The translations under genes and the position numbers were made by a program. Of a stretch of DNA of 57,981 nucleotides, positions 24,851-33,572 are shown one piece after another (position 1 is the stretch's first letter; every line of letters begins with the position of its first letter). The notes below the pieces were generated by a model, which saw only the letters and a program-made list of their open reading frames with translations, had not been told where the DNA came from and ran no database searches. The DNA is from Bacillota bacterium (lineage in GTDB: Bacteria > Bacillota > Clostridia > Christensenellales > Aristaeellaceae), in NCBI GenBank assembly GCA_023459275.1, contig JAEWVC010000078.1, forward strand, positions 1-57,981, read 5' to 3'.

Positions 24851-25714
24851 TCATTCTTCTTTTTTTTCCATCGCCGCATCCCTGTGCCGCTGTGCCCATG
24901 CTTTGTCCAGCCATACGGAGGGGGCAAACCACTCGGGTTGGCCGGGCAGCGTCAGCCCGCCGTCCACCCTTATGACGGTGCCTGTGATGTAAGAACCTTT
25001 ATCGCTGGCCAGGAAAGCCGCAAGCTCGCCGGTGTCCCTTGGGTCACCCATGCGCCCAAGGGGAATGGACTCCTCTATGGGATAAAAGGGGCGGCCCTTG
25101 ATGAGATCCCCCGCTTTGGCATCGGGAGGCGGGCTGTTTGGCCGCACACGGGTAGCCCCCGGGGCGATGCAGTTGACACGGATGCCGTAGCCGGAGAGCT
25201 CCAGCGCCAAAGACTGCGCCGCGCGGTTGATGGCCGCCTTGATGCCGCCATAAACAAAGTCGTCAGGGTGGGCGGATTCGCCCCTGGTAGAAGTGACAAA
25301 GAGGATCGAACCCTTTGTGCCCTCCCGCACCATGATGCGGGCAGCCTCTCCGGCGGCCATCAGATAGCCGATGAAATTGGTATCCACAATATACTGCAGG
25401 TCTTCCCTGGTGGCGGTGAGGATGCTGTTCCTTGTATCCCGTCCGGCGTTGTTGATCAGCAGGTCAAGCCTTCCCAAGTCGCTTCTGGCCTGCCTGACCA
25501 CGTTTTCAGCCACGCCCTTGTCCTGAAGGGACGCCGCGTACACAAAGCAGCGGCGGTGGAGTTTCTCCACCTGCTCTTTGGTGTTTTCCGCCCCTTCGCG
25601 GTTGCGGGAATAGGTAATAGCCACATCATACCCTTGTTCGGCCAGCACCAGGGCGCACCCCTGGCCGATACCGCTTGAGCCCCCTGTGATAATGGCCGCC
25701 TTTGTCGTTTGCAT
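24851..25714 (-). CDS. Short-chain dehydrogenase/reductase
   Basis: A 287-residue classical SDR. The cofactor motif TGGSSGIGQG is at residues 9-18, NNAG is in LLINNAGRDTRNS, and the active-site Tyr/Lys are in DFVYGGIKAAINRAAQSLA (YxxxK). It is somewhat longer than the usual 250 residues because of an insert after NCIAPGATRVRPNSPPP. ATG 25714 is preceded by GGGAGG. Placed between GH3 and the ManD-type gene, it may oxidise or reduce an aldonate or uronate intermediate feeding the dehydratase; this is inferred from position only. Confidence 0.88.
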   Translation of the reverse strand: MQTTKAAIITGGSSGIGQGCALVLAEQGYDVAITYSRNREGAENTKEQVEKLHRRCFVYAASLQDKGVAENVVRQARSDLGRLDLLINNAGRDTRNSILTATREDLQYIVDTNFIGYLMAAGEAARIMVREGTKGSILFVTSTRGESAHPDDFVYGGIKAAINRAAQSLALELSGYGIRVNCIAPGATRVRPNSPPPDAKAGDLIKGRPFYPIEESIPLGRMGDPRDTGELAAFLASDKGSYITGTVIRVDGGLTLPGQPEWFAPSVWLDKAWAQRHRDAAMEKKEE

Positions 25715-25778
25715 AACTGCCTCCCATAAATATTGCATACTCTTTCTGCATTGGAACAGGAAACCCTTGTAAAATCAG

Positions 25779-28400
25779 CTAAAAAGAGAATTTCCCTTCA
25801 AGCCTTATATCCTCGCTGGAGGCGCCGGCCATGATCGTAAATTCCCCCGGTTCCACCACCCACGCATACCGCTTGTTCAGCAGCTTGAAAGCGTCAAAGC
25901 CAAGGTCGAAAGCCACCGTTTTGCTTTCCCCCGGCACAAGGCTGATACGCTCAAACCCTTTGAGCAGCTTGAGGGGCGTGACGACGGAAGATTCCTCATC
26001 CCGCACGTACAGCTGCACCACCTCATCCCCCGCCCGCTTCCCGGTGTTTTGTACCGCCAGGGATACCCGCACCCCATACGGCGCGCCGGTCTTTTGGATT
26101 TGCAGGCCGCTATACGCAAACTCCGTGTAGCTCAGGCCATGGCCAAAGGAGTATAGGGCATCGCGTCTGCCTTCCAGATATTCCGTGCTGGCGCCCGGCA
26201 GGCGGGAGTAGTAGCAAGGCAGCGTGCCCACGCTGCGGGGGAAGCTTACCGGCAGCCGTCCGGCGGGATTCACCTTTCCCGTCAGCACATCCGCAATGGC
26301 CTTTGCCCCCATCTCTCCCCCAAACCAGGGCACCACAATGGCGTCCAGCATTTCCCCCGCGGCCCCCAACTCCACCGGCTTGCCCACTTCCAGCACCAGC
26401 ACCGCCGGCTTGCCAAGGGCTGCCACCCGGTCCGCCAGCTCCTTTTGCCGGCCATACAGCGTAAGCTCGCGGCGGTCCATGCCTTCGCCGCTGGTCACCG
26501 TATCATCGCCGCATACCATTACCGCCACATCGGCCATTTGCGCCAGGGCCACCGCCTTATCAATGGAATCCTTGCCATGGGGCATAAGGCTCAATGTGAT
26601 ATGGTTGCCGCTTACGTCGCACACGTATTCCGCCGCAAAACGGTGGTGCTTTCCCCCGTCAAAATAAAATTCACAGGCAGGCAGGGGCTGTTTTCGGTCC
26701 CCAAAGCTGTCAATGACCAGCTTTCCGTCCACGTACAGCCGCACGCTGTCCTCGGTGGTAAACACAAGCTGCCCCGCAAAGGAGCCCTCACGGCCCACCG
26801 CTTCGGGCCTTATTACAAACTCCCCTTCCATGCGGACGCCATAGCCCAAAAAGCGCAGTTCCCGGTGGGGCTTGGCAAGAATCCAGTTGAAATTGACCTC
26901 GCCCATCACATCCTGCCCCACGGGCTCTTTTGAAAAATCCCCATCGGCAAAATAGGTAAGCTTCACGCCGCTTGTAAACCAGGCGGCAGGCATCAGCGTC
27001 ACATCCCTGTCGGAGATGGCGCAGCCGTCCTCCTGGAGGATATGCCAGCCGGGCATGGCCTTTTGCAGTTCCTCGTACAGGGAATGTACCCGGTAGCCGT
27101 CTGGCACCGAGGCATAGCTGCCGATGCGCTGCCGCCGGGAGGAGGGGCCGATAAGTGCCAGCGTTCCAGTCTTTGAGTTAAGAGGAAGCAGGCTGTTCCG
27201 GTTTTTGAGCAGCACCGTGGATTCACAGGCTGCCCTGTAGCACAGCGCCCGGTGGTCTTCACACCGGATTACGCTTTGGTAGCTTGTTTCGGAAATATAG
27301 GGGTTTTCAAACAACCCCAGCTCGAACTTCACAAGGAGCACCCTCCGCGCCGCGTCATCGATGACCGCCTCGCTTACCCGTCCTTCCCGGACCAACTGCA
27401 AAAGACCGGCGCGCCACACTGCGTTGGGATAGTCAAACCCCTGCACGTGCACGCCGGCCTTCAGCGCCGTTTCCATGCTGGACAAATCATCCTTCGTCAG
27501 GAAATGATTCGTTTTTAGCCGGTTGATGCCCCCGAAATCGGAACGGACATAGCCCTTCAGTCCAAACCGCTCCTGCAGCACTTCCCGCAAATAATGCTCG
27601 GAGGCCATCACCGCCTCGCCGTCGATGCTGTTGTAGCTGGCCATGGCATTATAGGCCCCGGCACGTTTGATGCCCGCCTCAAATACCGGCAGGTAACACG
27701 ATTCCACCTCCCGCACACCGGCCCTGGCCGGGCCGCAGTTGACCCCGCCCTCCGGGATGCCGTGGACGCAGTAGTGTTTGGGCTCGCAGACAACGGCGTC
27801 CGGATTTTTGATATCCTCTCCCTGCTCGCCAGTGATGATCTCATAGGCCATCTCACCGGAAAGGTAGGTGTCCTCTCCAAACGTCTCCTCCATGCGGCCC
27901 CAGCGGGGGTCCCTGGCCACATCCAAATTGGGGGCAAGGATCTCGTGAATGCCCAGGCTCCTTGTTTCCGCCGCAATGGCATGGCCCACCGCCCGTGTCA
28001 AACCCCGGTCAAACGAAGCGCCAAGATTCAGCGGCATAGGAAATACCGTAGCCCCCGGGTAACTTAAACCGTGCAGCGCCTCCCCCGTAAATATGCAGGG
28101 GATGCCCAGGCGCGTTTTTGTCACGAACCAGCGCTGGAGACGGTTTAATACCTTGGGCACGGAATAGATGTCGTGCACAAAGCCCATGCCATCGGGCCCG
28201 ATAGCGGCCTCCACCTGATCCCAGTGGAAATCGGAGGACGCATCCACCGCGCAAAAGTGCTTGGGATGCACCTTCGTGGCCAGCTCCACACCGCGGATCA
28301 TATCCGTCTGGGCGATCTTTTCCTTCAGCGTCATCCTGGACAGCAGATCATTTACCCGCACCTCTACGGGCAGGTCTTTTTGCCGGTAAGGTTCTTGCAC
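25779..28400 (-). CDS. GH3 beta-glycosidase with PA14 insert
   Basis: An 873-residue glycoside hydrolase family 3 enzyme (beta-glucosidase/beta-xylosidase group) without a signal peptide, so probably intracellular. The N-terminal barrel has the nucleophile Asp288 in GYVRSDFGG (most relatives have SDW) and the substrate-site block EPKHYCVHG. The second domain is split by a PA14 domain at about residues 475-610 (GQLVFTTEDSVRLYVDGKLV). The acid/base-region loop is VCGDDTVTSGEGMDR, and the C-terminus is a fibronectin-III-like domain. GTG start with GGAGGAATCGCC before it. First gene of GH3-SDR-ManD. Confidence 0.92.
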   Translation of the reverse strand: MQEPYRQKDLPVEVRVNDLLSRMTLKEKIAQTDMIRGVELATKVHPKHFCAVDASSDFHWDQVEAAIGPDGMGFVHDIYSVPKVLNRLQRWFVTKTRLGIPCIFTGEALHGLSYPGATVFPMPLNLGASFDRGLTRAVGHAIAAETRSLGIHEILAPNLDVARDPRWGRMEETFGEDTYLSGEMAYEIITGEQGEDIKNPDAVVCEPKHYCVHGIPEGGVNCGPARAGVREVESCYLPVFEAGIKRAGAYNAMASYNSIDGEAVMASEHYLREVLQERFGLKGYVRSDFGGINRLKTNHFLTKDDLSSMETALKAGVHVQGFDYPNAVWRAGLLQLVREGRVSEAVIDDAARRVLLVKFELGLFENPYISETSYQSVIRCEDHRALCYRAACESTVLLKNRNSLLPLNSKTGTLALIGPSSRRQRIGSYASVPDGYRVHSLYEELQKAMPGWHILQEDGCAISDRDVTLMPAAWFTSGVKLTYFADGDFSKEPVGQDVMGEVNFNWILAKPHRELRFLGYGVRMEGEFVIRPEAVGREGSFAGQLVFTTEDSVRLYVDGKLVIDSFGDRKQPLPACEFYFDGGKHHRFAAEYVCDVSGNHITLSLMPHGKDSIDKAVALAQMADVAVMVCGDDTVTSGEGMDRRELTLYGRQKELADRVAALGKPAVLVLEVGKPVELGAAGEMLDAIVVPWFGGEMGAKAIADVLTGKVNPAGRLPVSFPRSVGTLPCYYSRLPGASTEYLEGRRDALYSFGHGLSYTEFAYSGLQIQKTGAPYGVRVSLAVQNTGKRAGDEVVQLYVRDEESSVVTPLKLLKGFERISLVPGESKTVAFDLGFDAFKLLNKRYAWVVEPGEFTIMAGASSEDIRLEGKFSF

Positions 28401-28517
28401 GGCGATTCCTCCGTTATGCTAATGAAAAACAGTATCGCTTACAAAACGCGAAAGCGCATTTTGCGGCATAAAGTTGTTACGCAAGGCGCTGGGGTGCGCG
28501 AAAGGGTCCCTTGTATC

Positions 28518-28569
28518 CATAGAATGATATTCTATGTGGAGTATACACCGCGCCAGGCCGGACAGGCAA
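28518..28569 (-). promoter_or_regulatory. Predicted promoter and operator of the GH3 operon
   Basis: On the minus strand, TTGCCT (28564-28569), an 18-base spacer and TATACT (28540-28545). A palindrome CATAGAAT-N3-ATTCTATG (28518-28536) directly follows the -10 and is the likely repressor site. The binding factor is unknown; its 8-3-8 layout is the same as that of the box before the GntR-LacI gene but the arms differ. Confidence 0.55.
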
Positions 28570-28603
28570 TACCGGCGCCGTTTTGCAGCGCCGGTATTGC
28601 CTG
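28563..28603 (-). terminator. 16-bp perfect hairpin after the Lpl-type operon
   Basis: Arms CAGGCAATACCGGCGC (28563-28578) and its exact complement (28588-28603) lie 19 bases past the binding-protein stop. There is no T-tract, so it may act as a processing or stability hairpin or a partial terminator. The -35 of the GH3 promoter falls inside one arm. Confidence 0.5.
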
Positions 28604-28621
28604 ATGGTGTTGTAAGCTCAA

Positions 28622-30097
28622 TTACTTTCCAAGATACGCATCAACCTGCGCCTGGGCAGCGGCTACGATCATATCCACGCCGGCGGCCTTCTGCTGGTCG
28701 ATGAGGCTCTGCACCGCGGCGGCAGCGTCGCCGGCCAGGCCCACTTCGATGATCTTGTTCATATCGGTGTGGATCTGGTCGCGCTGGGCGGCCTCGATGG
28801 ATATTTCGGTCTTGTCAAAGCTGAACCCGGCCAGGGGAGAGTTGACATTGTAGGGGCTGGACTTGGCAAAAGCTTCCTCTTCCGCCCAGAAACCGGGGCC
28901 ATAGGAGAAGTCAGGGCGCATGAACTGGGGCTTCCAGTAGGCCCAGCGGCCGCCCCACTCCATGTAGTTGGAGTTGGCGCCATTCATGCCCGCAGGGAAC
29001 ACCGCAGCTTCGCCGTCCAGTTCATAGGTCAGGCCCAGAATGCCGTAATGCACCATGTCATACAGTTCCTTGTCGGTCTGCAAAAGGTTCATGAACATCA
29101 GCGTGCGCTCAGGATTCTCGCTGGTCGCGGGGATGGCCGCCACGTTGGCCAGCGGGGTGCGGTTGGCGGAGAGGCCTTCGGGATTCAGTACGCTGAAGTC
29201 CCAGCGGGCGCCTTCTTCCACCCAGGCGCGGTTCTGGCGGGCGAACTCGTGAGTGCCCCACTTGGAGATAAGTTTGCCTTGGTCGATCAGGGCGTTGTGG
29301 TCGGTCTTGTCGGTGAGGACGTCCTTCCAGATGATGCCCTCATCCTGCCACTTCTTTGCCCAGGTGGCGAATTCCATATAGGCTTCGGTCTGCTCCAGGG
29401 GCTGTACCTTGTAGTCCGGGTCCGTAAGGTCCACAACCAGGGAGTTGCCGATATCCACCAGGTTGTACTTGATCAGGCTGCCATCCAGGGAAGCGGCTTC
29501 CAGGATGTACCTGTCGGGATAGGCTTCCTTGAGCTTGTGGGCCAGCACGTCCACATCGTCAAAGGTTTTGACGGAGTCGGGTTCCACGGTGATCCCGGCG
29601 GCGTCCGCCAGGTCGCCGCGCCACTGGTAATGGGTGCGGTTGTTCATGACCATGGTCCAGGGCAGGGCCACGATCTTGCCCTGATAGGTGGCGGCTTCCA
29701 GCGCGCCGCTGGCTTGGTAGGCGGCGTACAGGTCCGGCGCGTATTCGGGCAGAAGCTCCGTCAGGTCCATGTAGGCGTCCATAGCGGTCATCTGGTAATA
29801 GCCCAGCCAGTTGCCTTCAAAGTTCATATCCCAGGCATCGCCGGCGGCGGCTTTCACCAGCAGCTTCTGCTTGTAGTCATCCCCCGCGATGAACTGTACG
29901 TCAAAGTCGCAGTTCAACACATCGCGGTACTTGTCGGCAATGGCCTTCCATACGGTATCCGTCTCGGATTTCTTGTCGCCGAAGAAAATGAAATGCAGCG
30001 TAACGGGCTCCAGCTTGCTCTGTGCAGACGCAAGCGTAAGGGGTGCCAGCGCGATGACCATCATCAGCACCAGCACAAGGGAAACGAGCTTCTTCAT
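28622..30097 (-). CDS. Extracellular binding protein of the Lpl-type importer
   Basis: A 491-residue large binding protein (LplA/SBP_bac_1 group) with a 27-residue signal ending TLASA and no lipobox Cys. The mature part begins LEPVTLHFIFFGDKKSETDTVWKAIADKYRD, with a repeated Asp/Glu-rich helical pattern and an aromatic-rich ligand region (MEWGGRWAYWKPQF). ATG 30097 is preceded by AAGGAGGAAG. It is the third gene of the minus-strand LplB-LplC-binding protein operon. Ligand unknown; the neighbouring GH38 and GH3 suggest manno- or other hemicellulose/N-glycan oligosaccharides. Confidence 0.9.
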   Translation of the reverse strand: MKKLVSLVLVLMMVIALAPLTLASAQSKLEPVTLHFIFFGDKKSETDTVWKAIADKYRDVLNCDFDVQFIAGDDYKQKLLVKAAAGDAWDMNFEGNWLGYYQMTAMDAYMDLTELLPEYAPDLYAAYQASGALEAATYQGKIVALPWTMVMNNRTHYQWRGDLADAAGITVEPDSVKTFDDVDVLAHKLKEAYPDRYILEAASLDGSLIKYNLVDIGNSLVVDLTDPDYKVQPLEQTEAYMEFATWAKKWQDEGIIWKDVLTDKTDHNALIDQGKLISKWGTHEFARQNRAWVEEGARWDFSVLNPEGLSANRTPLANVAAIPATSENPERTLMFMNLLQTDKELYDMVHYGILGLTYELDGEAAVFPAGMNGANSNYMEWGGRWAYWKPQFMRPDFSYGPGFWAEEEAFAKSSPYNVNSPLAGFSFDKTEISIEAAQRDQIHTDMNKIIEVGLAGDAAAAVQSLIDQQKAAGVDMIVAAAQAQVDAYLGK

Positions 30098-30230
30098 GGG
30101 GCTTCCTCCTTTTATACTCGCCGCATTGCGGCAAATGTTTATCGAAAGGGGTGCGTACCTGCTCCCCAATCAATACCGGTCTTCGCACCGTATGCTTCAT
30201 ACCCGGTGCTTCACACGCCCTTAGCGCGTT

Positions 30231-31145
30231 TCATCCCTTCACCGCGCCGATCATGATGCCCTTGACAAAATACCGCTGCACGAAGGGATACAGGAAAAGG
30301 ATCGGGCCTGTGGTGATCATGACCAGCGCCATGCGCACCGCGTCGCTGGGGATGGATGCCAAAAGCTGCTGCACCTGTGGAGAGGATTCCATGGTCTGCA
30401 AAAACTGAATGTTGGCGATGATGGTGCGCAGCAGCATCTGCAGGGGCTGCAATTCACTGCGCTCAATGAGCATCAGGCCCAGCCACCAGTCGTTCCAGTA
30501 GCCCAATGCAATAAACAGGGTCACCGTCGCCAGCACCGGCGTGGCCAGGCGCAGATAGATTTTGCGGAAGATCAAAAAGTCCGAAGCGCCGTCGATCCTG
30601 GCGGACTCGTAGAGTTCTTCGGGAATGGAGTGAAAATAATTCCGGATCAAAAACACATACCACGGGCTGGCAAGCATGGGTACGATCAGCGCCCAGATGT
30701 TATCCTGCAAGCCCAAGTACCGGACGCACACAATATACCAGGGCACCATGCCGCCGTTGAAGAGCATGGTGAACAGCACGTAGAAGTTCAGCACCTTGCG
30801 GAACTTCATTTGCTTTCTGGCCAGCACATAGCCCATCATGCTGTTGACCATCAGCGACAGGAATGTGCCCACCACGGTTACAAACACCGTTACCTTGTAT
30901 CCATTCACAATGGCTGCGGAATTCACAAACAGCGTTTTGTACGAAGCCAGCGTAGGCGCCCTGGGAATCAGCCGGAAACCATACAGCGCCGCCTCGCCCC
31001 GGCTGGTCAGGGAGCCGGAAATCACCATCAGGAAGGGATACAGGCAAGCGAAAGCAAATAGTCCCACAAACAGGTAAACAAATACGAGTCCTGCCGAAAT
31101 CCGCCTTTTCCGGCCGGAGACCGGCCTAGCCTTCAGCGTGAGCAT
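30231..31145 (-). CDS. Sugar ABC permease, LplC type
   Basis: A 304-residue MalG-group permease with six predicted membrane spans, the first at GLVFVYLFVGLFAFACLYPFL. The EAA loop is LYESARIDGASDFLIFRKIYLRLATP, and the C-terminus PFVQRYFVKGIMIGAVKG is the usual LplC ending. AAGGAGGGGG precedes the ATG, 15 bases after the partner permease. No ATPase gene accompanies it. Confidence 0.92.
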   Translation of the reverse strand: MLTLKARPVSGRKRRISAGLVFVYLFVGLFAFACLYPFLMVISGSLTSRGEAALYGFRLIPRAPTLASYKTLFVNSAAIVNGYKVTVFVTVVGTFLSLMVNSMMGYVLARKQMKFRKVLNFYVLFTMLFNGGMVPWYIVCVRYLGLQDNIWALIVPMLASPWYVFLIRNYFHSIPEELYESARIDGASDFLIFRKIYLRLATPVLATVTLFIALGYWNDWWLGLMLIERSELQPLQMLLRTIIANIQFLQTMESSPQVQQLLASIPSDAVRMALVMITTGPILFLYPFVQRYFVKGIMIGAVKG

Positions 31146-31160
31146 CTTTCCCCCTCCTTC

Positions 31161-32129
31161 CTAAAACAGCGCGGCATTTTCATCAATGCGCCTTGCGGCC
31201 CAGTTGCTTAAAAGCACCAGCACAAAGGAAACCGTGGACTGGAACAGGCCCACCGCGGTGGAGATGCCAAGGTCTCCCGTTTTGCGCAGCGTGCGGTAAA
31301 TAAACGTATCGATGACGTCGGTGGTGGAATAAATGGTGGGCATATCCCCGGTCACGTTAAAGAACAAACCAAAATCCGCGTTCATGATCCTGCCGATGGC
31401 AAGAAGCGTCAGGATGATCACCGTGGGCCGCAAAAGCGGAAGGGAAATGTACCGTATTTGGGCCCACTTGGAAGCACCGTCGATCTGCGCGGCTTCGTAA
31501 TAGGAGCTGTCGATGCCGGCGATGGTGGCCAGGTACACCACGGAGCTGTACCCCGCGCCCTTCCATACGTTCACCACAAGCAGGATCACGGGCCAGTACC
31601 TGGGTTCCATATAGAAAGCGACGCGTTCAAATCCCATGGTGCTGAGCCAGCCGTTGATAACGCCGTTGTCATACCCCAGAAGACCGGCGGCAAAGATGCC
31701 CACCACCACCGTGGAAATAAAGTAGGGTAAAAAAGTAAGGGATTGGGTGATTTTTTTATAGGTCTTATTCCTTATCTCATTGAACATCAGCGCCAGCATC
31801 AGCGCGAAGACCGTGCCTACAGAGATGAACATAAGGTTTAGCAGAAGCGTGTTTTTAATGGCATTCACCGCCGCCGAGTTGGCCCTGAACAGAATCTCAA
31901 AATTCCGGAAGAGCGGCTGCATCCACGGGCTGCCCAAAATCCCGGCCTTGATGCGGAAACGCTTGAATGCCATCAGCGTGCCAAACATGGGCAGATAGCT
32001 GAACATAAACAATAGCGCGACCGCAGGCAGCGCCATTAAATAAAGCTGCCAGCTGGAAAATAACTGGCGCAGAAAAATCCCGAAACGGGTTCTCGCCTTT
32101 CTGGGCGCGCTCTGTCCTGTGCCCACCAT
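31161..32129 (-). CDS. Sugar ABC permease, LplB type
   Basis: A 322-residue MalF-group permease. It opens with a basic stretch and the LplB hallmark LYLMALPAVALLFMFSYLPMFGTLMAF, and has the EAA loop YYEAAQIDGASKWAQIRYISLPLLRPT. ATG 32129 is chosen over a TTG two codons upstream because GGGGGA is 7-12 bases before it. It is the first gene of the minus-strand operon, transcribed from a clear promoter in the divergent region shared with the GntR-LacI regulator. Confidence 0.92.
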   Translation of the reverse strand: MVGTGQSAPRKARTRFGIFLRQLFSSWQLYLMALPAVALLFMFSYLPMFGTLMAFKRFRIKAGILGSPWMQPLFRNFEILFRANSAAVNAIKNTLLLNLMFISVGTVFALMLALMFNEIRNKTYKKITQSLTFLPYFISTVVVGIFAAGLLGYDNGVINGWLSTMGFERVAFYMEPRYWPVILLVVNVWKGAGYSSVVYLATIAGIDSSYYEAAQIDGASKWAQIRYISLPLLRPTVIILTLLAIGRIMNADFGLFFNVTGDMPTIYSTTDVIDTFIYRTLRKTGDLGISTAVGLFQSTVSFVLVLLSNWAARRIDENAALF

Positions 32130-32147
32130 ATGCAAATCCCCCGTTCA

Positions 32148-32207
32148 ATTTATTATAATAAATACTAGCATATGTTTTTTTCGATGTCAATACAATTTAT
32201 ATAAATT
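32148..32207 (-). promoter_or_regulatory. Promoter region of the lplBC-like operon
   Basis: On the minus strand, TTGACA-N17-TAGTAT gives a good promoter (complement at about 32164-32192). Two perfect palindromes flank it: ATTTATTATAATAAAT (32148-32163) downstream of the -10 and AATTTATATAAATT (32194-32207) upstream of the -35. Both resemble AraR-type A/T-rich operators and are candidate sites for the divergent regulator. Confidence 0.55.
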
Positions 32208-32315
32208 ATTTGAATTAGCTTGTGCGTTTTGTGCTATCGGTGCATGCTTGTCCCGTTCCGCCATCATTCCTATTATATCCACCTATATTTATGTGTGCGC
32301 TTTTTCATAATATAC

Positions 32316-32370
32316 TTGCAAACACGCCGCGAGTTTGTTATAATAAATTAGATACAAATTGTATTTGTAT
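32316..32370 (+). promoter_or_regulatory. Promoter and operator of the GntR-LacI regulator
   Basis: TTGCAA (32316-32321), 17-base spacer, TATAAT (32339-32344), then the perfect inverted repeat ATACAAAT-TGT-ATTTGTAT (32352-32370) at the likely transcription start. It is close in style to the AraR operator ATTTGTACGTACAAAT, so autorepression is likely. Confidence 0.7.
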
Positions 32371-32396
32371 TAGGCTCTATCAAGGAGAGAAGTAGC

Positions 32397-33554
32397 ATGC
32401 AGTCTGCAAAGCCGAAAAAAGGCACGTCCCAGCCCACGCTGTACCAGGTAGTCATCGACGACATACTGGAAAGCATCCAAAGCGGGGCTTTTTCCTTTGA
32501 CCATCCCATCTGCACGGAAAGCAAGCTGATGGACAAGTACAGCATCAGCCGCATCACCGCGCGGCGGGCCATGACGGAGCTGGAGAACAAGGGCATTCTC
32601 TACCGCAAGCGCGGCGTGGGCAGTTTTGTCTCCAGGGACATCTATCAAAAGGAAGCGCAGCAAAAGGCGGTAAGCAGCCTGTTTGCCTTCATTTTCCCTT
32701 TCAATATCAGCCGTACCGGCCTGACCACCGCCTTCCAGTCGGCCAACCGCCTGCTTACCGAGCAGGGCTGCTATGCTTCCATCTACATCACGGAAGACAC
32801 CCCCCCTTCCCAAGGCCGCACCATCCTGAATCAGCTGACCGCCATGCATGTGGCCGGGGTCGCTTACTATCCCAAGACCTCCGATATCCACATCAACGTT
32901 CTGAACCAGCTTGTATTTTCCGGCAAGCCTGTGGTGATCATGGATATTCCCAGCAACTGCCCATACATCAGTTCGGTCACCAGCGATAACCTGGGCGGCG
33001 CCATGCAGCTGGTGGAGTATTTGGCCTCTCTCGGCCATAAGCGCATCGCCTATTTGTCCGGCGTGGGGCCGGAGGAGCGGCGTACCGTTTGCGACCGCGT
33101 GGCGGGGTACGTGCTTGGCCACGAAAAGGCGGGGCTTCCCTTGCGCAGCGAGTTCATCATCACCGACATGGTGGAAAGCCTGCGCCAGGGCAGCACCGCA
33201 GGCGATCCCGGCCCCCTGGGGGAACGGATCAAATCCCTCATGAAGCAAGGCGTCACCGCCATCATGGCCGAACATGACGAACTGGCCTTCCAAACCCTCA
33301 TGGTCTGCAAGGAGTTGGGCATCAGCGTGCCCAGGGATTTGAGCGTATGCGGCTTTGACGATTCCGAATGGGCCCACATGCTGCCGGGGGCTATTACCAC
33401 CGTCCGCCAGGATCAGGAACAAATCGGCAGACATGTGGTCCAGCTTCTTCTGGACCGTGCGGGCGGCCCCGTGAAGCCGGCCCAGAACATTGTTGTCCCC
33501 ACAAAGCTCATGGTTGGCTCCACAACCGGCGAATGCCCCCCAAGCGAAAAGTAA
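32397..33554 (+). CDS. GntR-LacI hybrid regulator (AraR type)
   Basis: A 385-residue regulator with an N-terminal GntR winged helix (residues about 14-80; ESKLMDKYSISRITARRAMTELENKGILYRKRGVGSFVS) fused to a LacI-like sugar-sensing domain (from about residue 95, ending with DLSVCGFDDSEWAHMLPGAITTVRQD). This is the AraR architecture of Bacillus. AAGGAGAG lies 8-15 bases before the ATG. It sits divergent to the lplBC-like operon and 18 bases upstream of the GH38 gene, which it is cotranscribed with. It probably represses the whole glycan locus until an imported sugar binds. Confidence 0.93.
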   Translation: MQSAKPKKGTSQPTLYQVVIDDILESIQSGAFSFDHPICTESKLMDKYSISRITARRAMTELENKGILYRKRGVGSFVSRDIYQKEAQQKAVSSLFAFIFPFNISRTGLTTAFQSANRLLTEQGCYASIYITEDTPPSQGRTILNQLTAMHVAGVAYYPKTSDIHINVLNQLVFSGKPVVIMDIPSNCPYISSVTSDNLGGAMQLVEYLASLGHKRIAYLSGVGPEERRTVCDRVAGYVLGHEKAGLPLRSEFIITDMVESLRQGSTAGDPGPLGERIKSLMKQGVTAIMAEHDELAFQTLMVCKELGISVPRDLSVCGFDDSEWAHMLPGAITTVRQDQEQIGRHVVQLLLDRAGGPVKPAQNIVVPTKLMVGSTTGECPPSEK

Positions 33555-33572
33555 GCACGAAGGAGAAGACCG

